Source: Macropodus opercularis (taxonomy: Eukaryota > Chordata > Actinopteri > Anabantiformes > Osphronemidae). From it: 64,000 nucleotides of DNA. The stretch's first letter is position 1. Every line of letters begins with the position of its first letter. Below, in pieces: positions 24,239 through 37,900 of this stretch. Both the position numbers and the translations under genes were made by a program. The notes under the pieces were generated by a model that worked only from the letters and a program-made list of their open reading frames with translations, was not told where the DNA came from and did no database searches. The DNA is taken from NCBI GenBank assembly GCA_030770545.1, contig CM061102.1:7553501-7617500 (forward strand), in the 5' to 3' direction.

Positions 24239-27200
24239 ATGCAGTCCGATGACCTGTTCATTCGCAAGTTTCGGCGTCAGAATGTGCGACCGCCTATTGC
24301 CAATGTCCGCTTCGACCCAAAACGAGAAGCAAGTGTTGTGGAATGGCCGCCCAGGAGGGAAAGGGATAGAGTCGATGGTGATACCCTCACTCCGAGTCTT
24401 GTGGGACTTAACCTGAGATCATTGGGACGGGGACACATCATGCAGAGGAGTAACAGCGATGTAACCTTGGGCGACTTGGACTCCTCCGGGAAGGCAGGGG
24501 TCAAAGCAGCCCGGACCGTTGGTGAGAAAGCAGGGGCTGGGACTCAGGGGGACTCGGGTGTGCTGCTACACAGGGAATACGGCAGCCTTTCCTCACTGGA
24601 GAGACAGACTCAAGTGCAAGAACCTAGCAGAGATGCCCAGGGGCCCCTGAGTCCAAGCGCGCTCCGCTTCAAAGACCCGTTCCTGCTTTTAGGACTGCAG
24701 GGCAACCCTCCAGAGCCTGATGGGTTCTTTCGGGGTCTCTCTGCTTCCACAGGGGACTCGCCAAAACCTGCCAAGCCGCCAAAGCCTGAAGGTCTGACTA
24801 AGAAGGCCAAACCTATGCCTGCACCAGTCCCTCAACCAGGACCCAACGACAACATTGGGGGCGGAGCTTGGGTTAGGAACTTTGCCCACTATGACGTACA
24901 GAGCATACTGTTTGACCTCACAGAGGTGGCAACCAACAGAGACAGCATTGGCCGGAAAAAGAACATCACATCAGGAGCCTCAGCCGCCTCCCAGCTGCGC
25001 CCTCTGTCCCAGGCCACCCCATCCTCACCCGCCCAGGGTGGGGGAGGAAACGGGGGGAATGCAGACGACCCTGAGCAGTCTCTGCTGCTGGACGAAGGGG
25101 ATGGCAATGATAATGAGCTCCTGCTCAGCTGCCCCCACTTCCGTAATGAGACAGGAGGAGAAGAACAGGTGGGTCTGAGTAGGTCGCAGGGCAGGCGCGG
25201 ACTTTGGTCGAGCCTGCGAACCCCCAACGACGCTGTGTCGGTGCTAGAGGAGCCCAGAGAGAGTCACATCCAGCAGCAGGGCAAGAGCAACTACTTCATA
25301 GAACATGCTGATCTGGGAGCCCATTACTATCGCAAATATTTTTACATGAAAGGTACGTGTACTGCAAAATAACCTTTTCACTGGTTCTGCTTTAGTCAGA
25401 TAAACAATTTTTTTGACTCTGAAAAGTGTTTGTAAGGAAACAAATAACCAGATGAATCCTGTCCTGGCCATCCCGTCTTCACAGAACACCAGAATTTCTT
25501 TGGTATTGACGACCGCCTTGGTCCGGTGGCCATCAGTTTTCGTCGGGAGGAGAAAGAAGGATCCAGTGGAGCTCAGTACAATTACAGAATCATCTTTCGA
25601 ACCACAGAGGTAGCGTCAGCGTCTTTCTCCTTCTCAAAGCTCTACTCATGTTCAGCGTGTGTTAAACCAATTTCACTGGATGTGACGAGTGTGAAACCTC
25701 TCCCCAGATGAAGACACTGCGCGGTTCCATCTTGGAGGAGTCAGTGCCGTCTGCCGCTCGTCACACCACCCCCAGGGGCTTGTCTCCCAAGAGGCTGCTG
25801 GAGTTCATCATGCCTGAGCTGAACCTGCACTGCCTTCGCCTGGCGTCGAACTCCCCTAAGGTCCGGGACACCCTGCTGAAGCTGGATGAACAGGGGGTGA
25901 GTAAGGATACAGCGGCTGAGACGAGACACGTGTCAGACTGAAGGCACGTCAGGGCATTAGATGTGTTACAAAGCCTCAGAGGACACTTTTTCAAAAGGTC
26001 ACAACACATGTGTAGAGTCTATTAAAAAGCCATCTATCGTCTATTGTCCATTGTGACTGTTGTGGTGCTGTGAGTGTGAAAATGACAACTCACACAGTAT
26101 CCGTCACTATAGTGTATGTAGAACTACTGGAAAGATGATTATTGCTGTCTAGTTTTATGCACTTTAAAAAGGTGCAGCATCTGGCTAAACCTCTGAGCTT
26201 AACAGGTCTTTGAAACTAAATAGGCTTTTATTACATACGTTTATTTAGCAGCCTGAACTATATAATGTAATGCATGCTGTGTAACACAAGTGCCTGCACA
26301 ATGTCTTAGTGGATGGCTTGTTCGAAAAGCTGGTAAAGATTGTGTATTTGCTGAAGTGTGACAGAGCATAGTTATAAAATCTTTGCTTTATTTTTTCTCA
26401 TGTAGCTAAATTTCCAGCGAAAGGTTGGAGTGATGTACTGCCGGGCCGGGCAGAGCTCAGAGGAAGACATGTACAACAACGAGAGCTCCGGGCCTGCGTT
26501 TGAGGAGTTTCTGGATCTGCTCGGGGAGCGGGTGCGGCTGAAGGGCTGGGAGAAATACCGAGCTCAGCTGGACAACAAGAGTGAGCGGAAAACACGCACC
26601 ACACCCGGATCTAATGCCAGCATCTCACCTTGTCTCAGTACTATTGTTCAAAGGGCATCAGAGAAAGTCTAAGATAACTGCTATCCTGCTACATGTAACC
26701 TGAGTAATGCCTGGAAAATAGCATAGTCACTGCTGATTATCTGCGAGCTGTTCCCCCTACAGTGAGCAGCAGCGCACCCTGACTGCGACAGTTTGAGTTT
26801 CACACGCGTTGAATGCTTCTGCTAAACCTTTATTCGTCTCTGTCTTTGTGTGACGTGTGCGTCCTGTGCTCGTGCAGCGGACTCCACCGGAACACATTCC
26901 CTGTATACGCGCTACCAGGACTATGAGATAATGTTTCATGTGTCCACCATGCTGCCCTACACAGCCAACAACACACAGCAGGTAAAGCACACAGAGCAGA
27001 AACATGACGTATGATTTCCACTTTTTTCACACACTGACCATTCTGCTCAAACATTTCAGCACTAAGCGTCAAGAATTGCGCTGGTGTCATTCGAGCTGTT
27101 ATTACCAACTCTATTCAGAACTGTCATGCCTTAGTGAACGCTTTAGAAAAAGCCTCTGTGCTCTGCAATGAGCATGACGTGAAAATCCTGCCCCCCAGTG

Positions 27201-30200
27201 TTCACTCCCACCACGAATGTAATGTGTCCAACGATGATATAGCAGAGTATTGAGAAACATTAGAACAGAAAACAATAACACAGAAACATTTGACAGATCA
27301 TCTGCACATTGATGCAGGAGCTAAAGAAGGATTCAAGTTTCCAGGTCACAGAAAAATTTCCATCGTAGCCCTGCCTGCGTGTTCATTAAATTACACTCTG
27401 TGTTTGCTTGGCCACGTCAGTTGCTGAGGAAGCGACACATAGGTAACGACATCGTGACAATCGTGTTCCAGGAGCCAGGTGCGCTGCCCTTCACTCCAAA
27501 GTCCATCCGCTCCCATTTCCAGCATGTCTTCATCATCGTGCAGGTTCACGAGCCCTGTACTGAGAACACCTACTACAGGTGGGAATCAATCCAGCTCTCA
27601 CACTGAGCTAAATTGTACTATTAATAGTAGTAGTTGTTTTATTTAATTACCTTTCAAGTGTACAGGCTGAATGTGTGGAGATAATCACATTATTGTAATA
27701 GTGGATTCTAGGTGTTTTATTGAATGTGCATGCATTCGTACACATGTCTACAGCTACAACACACAAATCTGTGCAGCAGTGTAAATGTTTGTAGTTCTGC
27801 AGAACAGCTCTGGGAACAAGACATAGATGGAACGTGTCTGCTATTCTCTTACTCTGTTGTTTCTCTCTTCCGCTCTCAGGGTGGCTGTGACACGCTCTAA
27901 AGACATGCCATTATTTGGCCCACTGTTCCCTAAGGGAGCCCGGTTCCCTCGCTCGCCTGCCTTCAGAGACTTCCTCCTGGCGAAAGCAGTCAATGCTGAA
28001 AACGCTGCAGAGAAGTCAGAGAAGTTTCGCTCCATGGCCACCCGCACACGGCAGGAATACTTGAAGGATCTGGCTGAGAACTATGTGACCACAACACCCA
28101 TTGACTCCTCCACCAAGTTCCCCCTGCTGTCTCTAGGAGGGAAGCGCAAAGACAAGTTGAAGGGCACCAGAGGTGCCGAGCTGCACAGTGCAGGGGCCCT
28201 TGTGTGGGCTGTCATGGTCAACACTGGAGACGAGGTGGAGGCGGAAGACCACAGGCTCCCGTGTCTGCTTGGGGTTTCGGCTGAGTCAGTGGTCCTCATT
28301 GAGAGATGCACACGCAGGGTGGTGTTTAACTGCTCCTGCCGCGATGTCATTGGCTGGAAGGCAGTAACTAAAACTAAAGAGGGGGGGCCATACTTGGATA
28401 TCTTCTATGAGCGAGGCGAGTCTGTGACAATCAGTGTGATGGAGAGCCAGGCAGAGGACATACGAGAGGTGGTGCAGCGGCTTGAGGTGAGTGATTTAGC
28501 TAGATTTGAAATCTTGCAGTGGGGGGCAGCTTATACCCTATTGATTCCTTCCTCATCTTGTGCTCATGTGCAGCTGTTTACCCGGGGCTGTGAAGCCCTG
28601 GAGGTAACCCCCCTGCGTGACGGAGTCGGGCAGCCGGGCTTCCTGATGAACGAGGAAGGCTTCGTGACAGATCTGCAGAGGTTCTGCTACGCCGAGAGCG
28701 GAGGCCTGCAGCTGTGGGCTCGTGTGGTGCGGTTGTGTGGACACTCTCTGGTTCACCTGAGCCCAGAGGAGAGAACCAGGCTGCTCCGCACTGCGCACAA
28801 GATCCACATCACTGTCATCCCACCGGAGAAGAACGGCAAGCCTCGCAGGTGGGCGAGAGAGAGAGGGAGAACACAAACCAGGACACATTTGGGTCAGGAG
28901 ACACTGAGAAGGGATATGTGGGGATAAAGAAAGCAGCAGGAAATGAGGAGCGGTCCCAGTGAAGGGTGACAGAGAGGCTGACAGCAAATAAAGAGGAGGG
29001 GGTTAGTGCCACTCTGGGGTCAAAGTTCATTCTGCTATTGATGACAGCCTGCAGTCAGTGTCACACCCGCTGGCTAACAACCAATCAGTCCTTCTAATGA
29101 TCTTTAACCACAGTAATATAGACTGTCACACTGTTTCCAGCACAGTCAAAGCCAGAAACAGGCAGAAACAGCTGTGGGCAAAATTGTTAAAATGAATAAA
29201 CCCGTTATTAACTCGGACACTTACACCTGTGTTGAGGTTTTTGTTCTGTGACAAATAGTCACAAAGATGTCGTAATTCTGTGGCTCTGTGATTTCAGTAG
29301 ACCAGACCGGAAGCTTAGACAAACACAGCACTGTTCTGTTTTTACTTTTAGATTCATTGTCCTCTAGTGAGAGGACAGGCATCGTGGTTTTCCACTCACT
29401 AAGTCGGTTTTTGTTTTATGTTTTGCAGAAGCTTCTCCGAGCTGTACCAGAAAGCCATCAAGGATGCAGAGTGTAAGCCTGGTGAGGATCAGTCCGGAGA
29501 GGCCTGGGTGCTGGACGAGAGGGAAGAACAGGAGGAGGAAGAGGAGCAAGCGAAGAAGCAGGAGCTGAATCCGGGTGGGGCCGACGAAGCTGATGCGACG
29601 GAGGTTCAGGTGGAGGCTGAAGAGGGCGATGAGCAGTTGTGTGACGAGGGGCAAAGTGAGAGAAATCACAGCTCGGCTCTAACGCTGCCCAGCCTACCTC
29701 TGTTACGGGCCACATCGCTGCAGGACCAGCCGGTCAATCAGAACCAGGGGGGCAGCACGTCACAGCTCACGCGCAGCTACTCTCTGGAGAGACACCCGTC
29801 TTACACTGATGATGATGATGGGTGAGTGGAATAGATGTGATGTCAGTGTTACAGAAGCATTATAGAGAACGTCTGATGTGACATCTTTTTTTAAATTTAG
29901 ATATATCTTATTTAGAACAGGATTACGTCAATCAGGCCAAATCTCAAATGGCGATTATGAGTCTAAGCGCTTCAGTTTCTGCTTTGACATCTGGATTAGA
30001 CAGCCTCAACAGCAGCTTTGCGTTTTATTTGAGTTTTCATCACTGCATGTCTCTTTCCCTGCCGGCGGACAGGCACCTGTACGACAACGTGGGGCTGAAG
30101 GTGGACAGGCACGTCTACGAAAACGTCGGGGAGCTGAGGGACGCCACGCCTGATCTGATCCTGGCCGTCAAACCCAAGGTTCCCCTGGAGGATGAGCAGG

Positions 30201-33200
30201 TGACACGAAGCTGCCACAGAAGGACATCTGAGTGGTTTCTCTCCAACACTACTCTCCTCTCTGACACTGCTTCTTCCTTCCCTTTACCCGTCTCTCTCTC
30301 TGTCTTGACTTCAGTTTGTCGGCGATGAGTTTGGTGATGACAAAGCTTCGGCGAGTGACTCTCTCTCGTGTTCCCGGCTGTCGAGTATAGACCGAGCTGA
30401 AAGAAATTCACGAGCCCTGAGTCTTCACAATTCCATCACCAAGAGTGAGTTTGTCTCTGTTCTTGCAGATAAAATGTTTAGATTGAATTATCTTGCTGAA
30501 AGTAAATATGTGAAAAAGAACCGGGGAACCAAAACCACATGGGGATGTTCTGACCCTGATCGTGGGCTTAGAACAACACTCCTTTCTCACACAGCTGACA
30601 CGACTGCTCCAGTGTTGTCAAAATGGAACAATTACACGTTTGCAAATCATCCCTGCCTGAACCCCAGATTCCTCTTTTACAGGTCACAGATTGTATTCTC
30701 CCTTAAAGCCCTCTCGTAATTATCTTGCCACTGCCTCCCACTGCATCCCCTTTGTCCCTCCTTATTTAACCATGCTGCCCCCTATTCCGCTAATCTGATA
30801 TCACCCTTGCCCTGCTGCCACCCCCTGCCATGGCTGGGATAAAAGGGGGACAGATGGGTAGTGGGAGGGGTGGAGTTTTAGTCAGCCCCAAATCAAGGAA
30901 CCCCTCTTACACCATCTGCTCTGCCTCCACTGAGACTAGAGGACTCATCATTTAACCGGCGTAAGAGCACACTTGCTCATCTTCTCATCAGATTCAGATA
31001 TTTGTGGGGGTGGCTCCTGAGGCCTCTAGATGTTTATAAAGCCACAAGGCTTTACATTCAGTCGCAGACAGTCTGCACGTCATTAAAGGCATCACAGCTG
31101 TTCCAACTCAACAATAATGCATCGTTTTATTAAATGTCCTTGCAGCAGTTAGTTTACAGCGAATTCAAATTCTATTTAAAACGTTTTCTCATGTTTTTGT
31201 TGTATCAGTATTTCTGTTGTATGTTCCTCTAAAATGATCTAAACTATTGTAGTAGTAAAGAGTCATAGTATTGTTTGGGTGAAATTTGAAGGTGCACTAC
31301 AAACTACATCAGGACACTTCCTGGTTGTCCTCGCTTACTCCGGCCCTGAATCTGTCCAGCAGTGACACAGCAGCATCCCCCAGTGGTGGCTCTACATTAC
31401 TGTAGACCCCCATGAATCTGGCTGCTTCTTACTGTCTGCAGTCTCAGTACTAGTTAAAGTCGCGCACTACGCTGCAACGTGTTTTAAATATAGTGGGATA
31501 AATCTGGACGTCCTTCTCTCAGTTCTCTCAGAGACGACAGATTCAACTGAGGAGGAGTGGCAGTCCATCGCTGATCTGGCCACAGCCTGCCGCAGCATCC
31601 TGGAGACTTTGTCTCGAGAGGGTGAGAAACCTGGATTTGAATGTCACAGTTCTGCATGTGTTCATCACATCCTCAGTTTACTTTTTTTAGTTTTGGGGAA
31701 GGACCTTATCTGACTCAGCATTCATGAAAATGCCCAAAAGCACAATGTGTAATGTTCTTTCTTAAGGTTTTCCCAATTTGGTGTGGGCTTGCAAAAAGCC
31801 CTGACCTCAAGTTCATATAAATACTTTTGGGACAAATCGTAAACACAAGCATGAGTCAGGCTTTATCACCCAATGCCTGACCTCACCAAAGCTCTGGTGG
31901 GTGGGTGAGAACAAGTCTGTGCAGCCTGCTTTTAAAAACGGCAATACATTGGTTTTAGAGACTACCAGTGTCCACATGCTGCTCATTTAATGTATTTAAA
32001 AAACAGAACTGTATAGTATGTGAGAAAAAGATCTTTGTCTCCTCATCTGTACTTAGTTTTATTCCTGACTTGTTAGAATGACACTAATGACCATTTCTTA
32101 TCCCAGATCGCAAAGCCGGAGATCCCTCCCAAGCAGGAGCTGACCAGACTGATGGAAAGTTGAGAGACTCCAAGGACAGGTTTGAGTTATTTTATATTAT
32201 TATTATTATTATTATTAAAAATAATTAAAAAACTGAGACTGCACTTGAATACAACCCGGTCCAGGTCTACTTCTCGCTGTGTGGCAGTTTTGGATATGTT
32301 GTATAAATGGGCTCTAAATAAATTCACACAGCCTTATTATTAATGATCACATTTAAAAATGCACCACTAGCCCCAGTAATTAACAGCCATCTACTCCCTA
32401 AAAAGCTTTCTTGGGTTTTCCTGCTGTCCAGGGCGTAGTTTATATGCATCACTCAGCTGAACTGTATCATGGGATGACTATAGACACTACGCTCTAGTAA
32501 CTACTTTCAATTATAGTAGAAATAAAAGACAGTTACACTAAAATGCCAGGAATCTTATTGATTTTGAAACTAACCATTGTGTAAAGTGCCACAGTGTTTT
32601 TCTTTGTTGCAGTGACTCTCCTGGCCACCTTGAAGAGAAGGTGTCACAGCTGGAGGCCATGCTGAAGAAGCTACAGGATGACTTACAAAAGGTGATTAAA
32701 CTTTCATGTTTTAATTTTTCTCTTTCTCTTGCACAAATCCTTCAACTTGTGCAATGTTCCAGGTCCCAGCTGAGACAGTGTCTGATAATGGTTTTACAGT
32801 AATAGTTCAATATCACACATCTATCTACCTTAGTATGATTCTGTATTGTATGTGGATTTTTTTTTTATAAATATGACATTTTTACGTGCTCTGAATTGTG
32901 GAAACAGCAGCTTGACAAAATAATCATGTGAATACATTTTATGCCTTCCTATTACAAGCCTATTTCCAGAAAGGTTTTCCAAATGCAATAATAAATAAAA
33001 TGATTTGCTTATTTTTTTAAAAATAACTGGAAAGTGTCTTCAGTTACCAACTCAGTTGTGAGTTTAAGAAAAATGACAAATTATAAATTTTTTATTGCAT
33101 TAAACTTCTTGTCAATCTTTCTTGTATGATTAGAACTGAAATTATAACTACACTGCTCCAAAAACCGAAGGGAACACTCAATCAACTATAATCTGTTTGT

Positions 33201-33817
33201 GTAGGAAGCTGAGACAACTGCTTTGGTACATAAGAAAGAGATGACTGTACAACACTGAAAAGCCAGAGCCTGATTCAAGTGTTCCCTTAATTTTTGGAAC
33301 GGTGTATTTTCAAAGGCATTGCATTACAGAAAATAAATTTAAAAAGTCAAGTAGTCTGACCAGCAGATTTATAAACACAGATTCATAAAATGTTATGAAA
33401 CAGTGAAAAATCTAATTTCAAACAAAACATCTATTGTGTCAATCAAATTCATTTAGTCACTATTTGTGTCTCCACTGTTTCAGACTTTTATTCTTCCTCA
33501 CTGCAGTGTAATGTGCTTCTCTACACTGTTTGTGTTGTTTTACTTCAAGCTCTGTGTTTATGTGTGCCCACTAGTTTCCTTAACGCCACCGCTGTACCTG
33601 TCGCTCCCCTCCCGTTCCTGCCACAGCGATCTGAGCGACGGCTTTTGTTTTGTTGTGTGCCGATGTCTTTCAGGAGAAAGAGGACAAAGCGGTGCTGCAG
33701 GCCGAGGTGCAAAGCCTCAGGCAGAACAACCAGCGGCTGCAGGAGGAGTCGCAGAGCACAGTGGCCCGCCTCATCAAAGTCACAGAACTGCTGTGCAACG
33801 TCAACAAACCCTGTTAG
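24239..33817 (+). CDS. sipa1: SIPA1 (SPA-1) Rap GTPase-activating protein, complete
   Basis: Stimulates GTP hydrolysis on Rap1/Rap2, damping integrin adhesion signalling. Exons: 24239-25352, 25485-25609, 25708-25896, 26406-26580, 26878-26981, 27421-27578, 27880-28486, 28574-28848, 29429-29821, 30073-30199, 30315-30444, 31523-31621, 32107-32179, 32613-32691, 33674-33817 (TAG); 1263 aa. Human SIPA1 is about 1042 aa. Seen: an N-terminal SDDLFIRKFR segment matching the family; a long Ser/Pro-rich region, then FAHYDVQSILFD; HADLGAHYYRKYFY leading into the RapGAP domain (from about 370), with the catalytic 'Asn thumb' N578 in IGNDIV; a PDZ domain (about 830-910); an acidic E/D-rich linker (about 930-1040); two YxNV motifs (Y1050, Y1062); and a C-terminal leucine-zipper coiled coil (about 1195-1255). 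The length and linker are unlike human, but the order of domains and many identical blocks exclude other RapGAPs. The SIPA1L proteins are much longer. Confidence 0.95.
30073..30199 (+). other. sipa1: sipa1 exon with duplicated YDNV/YENV motif and duplicated acceptor
   Basis: The sequence ggacag|GCAC-TGTACGA occurs twice, 36 nt apart: once across the intron/exon junction (ag at 30071-30072) and again inside the exon (ag at 30107-30108). The encoded units are HLYDNVG and HVYENVG, Y-x-N-V motifs of the Grb2-SH2 binding class. Use of the second acceptor would delete exactly 12 residues in frame and remove one tyrosine. The human protein as I recall it has only the following TPDLLL-type segment. 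Confidence 0.65.
32194..32216. repeat. (TTA)n microsatellite in sipa1 intron
   Basis: About seven TTA/ATT units immediately downstream of the donor at 32180. Confidence 0.85.
33149..33306. mobile_element. Tc1/mariner-like MITE in last sipa1 intron
   Basis: TA dinucleotides (33149-33150 and 33305-33306) bracket about 154 bp. The ends are inverted repeats of about 28 bp with a few mismatches: left cactgctccaaaaa...gggaacact, right agtgttccc...tttttggaacggtg. The 'tgctccaaaaa...aagggaacactc' terminus is a well-known fish Tc1-type end. There is no transposase frame, so it is a non-autonomous deletion derivative. Confidence 0.8.
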
Positions 33818-34930
33818 CTTCACAAGTCCACACACAAATCAGCAGATGCAAGTCGTACAACGTCCTCCTACACCTGTTCTTGTTCATGCATATTTGCAGA
33901 TGCAAATACACACACCTATTCTCCTGAGCCTGTGTATTACCACAGCACGAATTCTGGACCTGGCTGTTAGTGAGGGAGTAAACAAAATCCACTTAAAGGA
34001 GAAAAGTGACATTTTCAACATCTCATCCCCTTCACAGACTGACCAATGTGCAGCTTTCAAACTGCTGCTGTACCACAGATGTTCTGTGTGTGTGTTTGTA
34101 TGACTCGTATGTGCGTGGATGTGTGTGTGCGCGCGTGCATATGTGTGTACGCATCTGTATGTATCTGTACCTAGCTTCAAATACTTGACAACCTGGGCTG
34201 AATAGCACTTGCATAAAAAGTGGCAATGAAGGCTGAGAGACACTGTACAGCATGTTCGGTGGTGTCCTTTCTGAAATGACCAAAAGTGTATATATATAAC
34301 ACCAATAATATATGTGAACAGTAGTATTGCTATACTCTCTTCGCCAGATGTGTAGTTGCAATGTCTGAGTGTGGTTCTGCCTGGCACTGCTAGTGTGAAA
34401 GGCCTTGAAATAAACGCAACAAGAAAAAAAGGGAAGACGACAATGACAGGCCTGTAGGCAGCCTTCTACTTCAAAAGCTGTAATGATGCTGACTGACTCG
34501 CCTCAGAGCAAGGTCTGTTACATAAGGACACCAATCTCTGCCCTCCTCACTTCAAAGAAGTACTGTATTGGAGATATTCTGGAGTTTTTAGGGAGCGACA
34601 GCGTTTAAAAAATTCATGAATGGAAAGGACAAACTGGAAATGTCACATAAAAAAACTGAGCATGCTTGTTCCTCCTGGAAGTGTGTGTGAAACCAGTATT
34701 GAAGGGATTTTACAGTACCTCTCCTGAAGACACAGACAAGGCAGGAAAGAATGGCTCCAGCTTCCTTCCATAACTGCCTGTAGCTGTTTTCTTCTAACCT
34801 CACTCTTGTAGCAGCCATACTGTAGAAAATCTCCCGCTGGCCTGAACTATAAAATGCCAAAAGGCAGCTTTTCTTTCAGCTGGCAAAATAGCTTTAGGTG
34901 TCTGAATAAAACACCTTGAACTAATAGTGA
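33818..34930 (+). other. sipa1: sipa1 3' UTR
   Basis: Follows the TAG at 33815-33817. Canonical AATAAA signals lie at 34409-34414 and 34905-34910. A GT/GCGC alternating stretch lies at about 34083-34150. Which signal is used is unknown; later AATAAA words (for example near 36553) could give a longer form. Confidence 0.5.
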
Positions 34931-37900
34931 ATCACAGAGTATTGTATGTGTTTTGTGTTTGGCAGATGTCTACAGCTTGGGTAACTGCTCCACTAATGAG
35001 TGGTAGCAGAACGGACTTTAGGTGAAATCCTACCATTCCACCCTGATGTGTGCTTGTGTGTGTTTCTGTGTCGTTCTTGCACTTTTGTTTTTTGTAAAGT
35101 CAGCACTGGACAGGGCACCTACTGTACTTTATTTAGCCTGCCCAGGTAACGTCTTGCTCAACGTGAAGAAGAAACCCATCTCCCCGTGACACCACCTTAC
35201 CTCACCTTATTGTGTCCACTGCTGACGGCGCCATGTTTAGAGGAGATGGACTGCTACTCCTTTGTGCCAACAAAAAGCCCAGGCAGCTCACCAGAACCCC
35301 CCCCACCCACCCACCCAAACTCAAACCGAATGGATGGACTCAAACTATATAGACGAAAAAAGGGATGCCAAATGCCAGTGACTTAGACTCTTGTTTCTTG
35401 TACAGACTTCCTCTTGTAATTTTATTTTAGAGTCACTGTGAATACCTGGTACCAGCATATTAAGATACAGTATATAAAGATTAAATTATGAATCTAAACT
35501 TTATTAGTATGTGAATATACTGTATGTACAGCTGAACTGTTCCATGTTATGTAGTGCATTGGGTTGTGTATGCCCTCCCTTTGCAGGATGATTATGCAGA
35601 AAAGTGTTCATCTTGCCCATGCAGGCTCCTGTTTGATCTCCTGTACATGCTGAAGCCTGGTGACTGAACAGGGATACACTGGTGTGAGAAGACCTGTTTT
35701 ACTGTGTCTTGTATAGTTATTTAGATTGTAGGAAGTTGGTCAAGCATGAGAATGTGCCAAGCAACTTCCAAGCTCCCCTCTGTATGTGTGTATGTATAAA
35801 AATGTAACTTATTAATCATGCAAATGTGGATTTTCTTGTAGCTGTTTAAAGTGGAGGGAAATGATCATATAGGGCAGAATGGAAAGGTGGTTATAAAGTT
35901 TATTTTATTTTATAGCAAACCAACAACCATGATATGACAAAATACTATCTGCAACTCTTGCTTAATGTGACTATGGTTCTTACTATCATTCTACTATTGA
36001 GCTATTTTAGCTATAGTTCTTATATATTTAATAAGGTCTTAAGACACCATTAGGTACGCCTTAATGAGTGAAACTCGTTCCGAATGGATGGTCAAACTGG
36101 TCATACTGGTGTTACGTGAAGACTTCTTTCTCTGACTTTGTGCCTACCTGAAAATGTAATGTATGTTAACCCAGCTTAGTGATTTCATTTCCTTGTCATT
36201 GGTTGCACTTACTGAGGTTTTTTCTGGCAGATGAAGGATTTTCTAAGAGACCGTCACAACAGCTGGTCTTTCATCCGCTGTGGGAGGAAAAGTCGTTGGG
36301 TGACACATGATCCAAAAGAACAGATAATAATAGATGTGTGTTGTTGATCTCAAGCTTCACTGAAGGTTTACAGCTCATGAGTACCACCGATTGTTAAAAG
36401 AACCATCAAATATATGATTTTTAAAAGTGAATTAAAAAGGAAAAGGTGCTGAAAATGACTGATGCTGCATTGGAGTTTAAATTGAAATGAATGTGTTCCA
36501 TGGCATCTGCTTCCTCTAAGGGAGGAATATTTTGGTATTTAAATATTTAAAAATAAACTGTCTCAGAAAATCCAAGAGTATCCAACAAAACTGGATGTTG
36601 TTTAATTTACATAAAGCAAGAAACACTCAAAGTAAAAGAGCATCATTTGGTTGTGCCATCCATGAACTACTTGACCTCACTGGAAGTACAACAGTTTAAT
36701 CTTTCTGTCCTTCCAAGAGAAGGTTTGTCAACAAATAACCCAAAGGCAAATAATGTTGAGCTGTTACTGTGCTTGACTTTAGCTGTTTGTCATTCCTTTT
36801 AGTTTTTGAAGAGAAAAATAGGAAAGTTCACATTTAATTAACAAAAATTAATAGTCCACAAACACAAAGGTGTGTTTGAATGGTGTTAAAACAACTTCAG
36901 TGCTTCACAGGTAACTACATTTCACATGCTCAGCAAATTAAATATAAACTTCACTTTATAGAGTTTTTAGCTGTCACTGTCTCACTATTGCATTTGACAG
37001 TGTCCATTGGATGTGAACGTGTGTTGGGGTGGATCTGGTGACAACAGAGCATTAGATGTTTGATGGAGACCAGAACCGATGGGGAGGTGAAGGTGAAACT
37101 GAACTGAAGCTGCAGCTGACAGTAACTCAGGCAGAAACATCTTCTGGACAAAGCAAGATGCTTTGTGTAAGAGGTCACGGCCAAATAAGAGAAAAACACA
37201 ACGTGAAAGTCGTTTGATGAATAGGGACGAACGTGCAGGGAATACAAACAAACTCACAGCGACGTCTGTGGAAACCAGCAGATCTGAAAGGCTGCAGCTT
37301 CTGTGTAATTGACCTAAAATTTATAAAAGCTGCATTCAGGTGTCAGAGGCCTGGTTTCCTGACAGGCAGCACAAGTTGGTTATTTATTGTTTTGTTCCAG
37401 CTGTAAATCAGTCCCACAGCTCGTTAAAATCTACTGTATCATCCCTTCACGAAACGTCTGTATCGCATTTGTGTTGCATGACACATGAAAACATTTTATC
37501 AGTTCATTGGCAGCTCAACACTGCTCATCAGTCATTTCTGTCTGAATATTTACGTTTGGATTAAATCGCAACCCTTTGATTTCAGCGTTCATTTAGAGCT
37601 GGGACCCTGGAGCATTATGGTGTGTCAAGGACTCTTGGCAGACTGAATGTACATGTACTGTGTTCAGCAAGTGTCCAAGAAACAGAGTTTGCCTTCCTGT
37701 TTTTCACTCAGATCAGCTGAGCAAGCATGGTGCGGTGACAAACACCGTCCATGACCCACCACAAAACATTAGCTGTTAAGTCACGGCATGGCTTTGTTTG
37801 TCTTCTCCTACAGGGAACTGAAAAATGCTGACAGGCCGAACCACCAAATGTCTTCAGGTCAGATTCACATTCTGAAATTATTCCTGTAATTACATATGTC

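Noticed and set aside
24186..25489. Several long frames on both strands overlapping the first sipa1 exon
   Set aside because: They are shadows of GC-rich, Pro/Ser-rich sipa1 coding sequence; none has family similarity or its own splice pattern.
33466..34103. Plus-strand frames of 153 and 196 codons around the last sipa1 exon
   Set aside because: They read the exon out of frame and run into intron and 3' UTR. The real frame ends at 33817.
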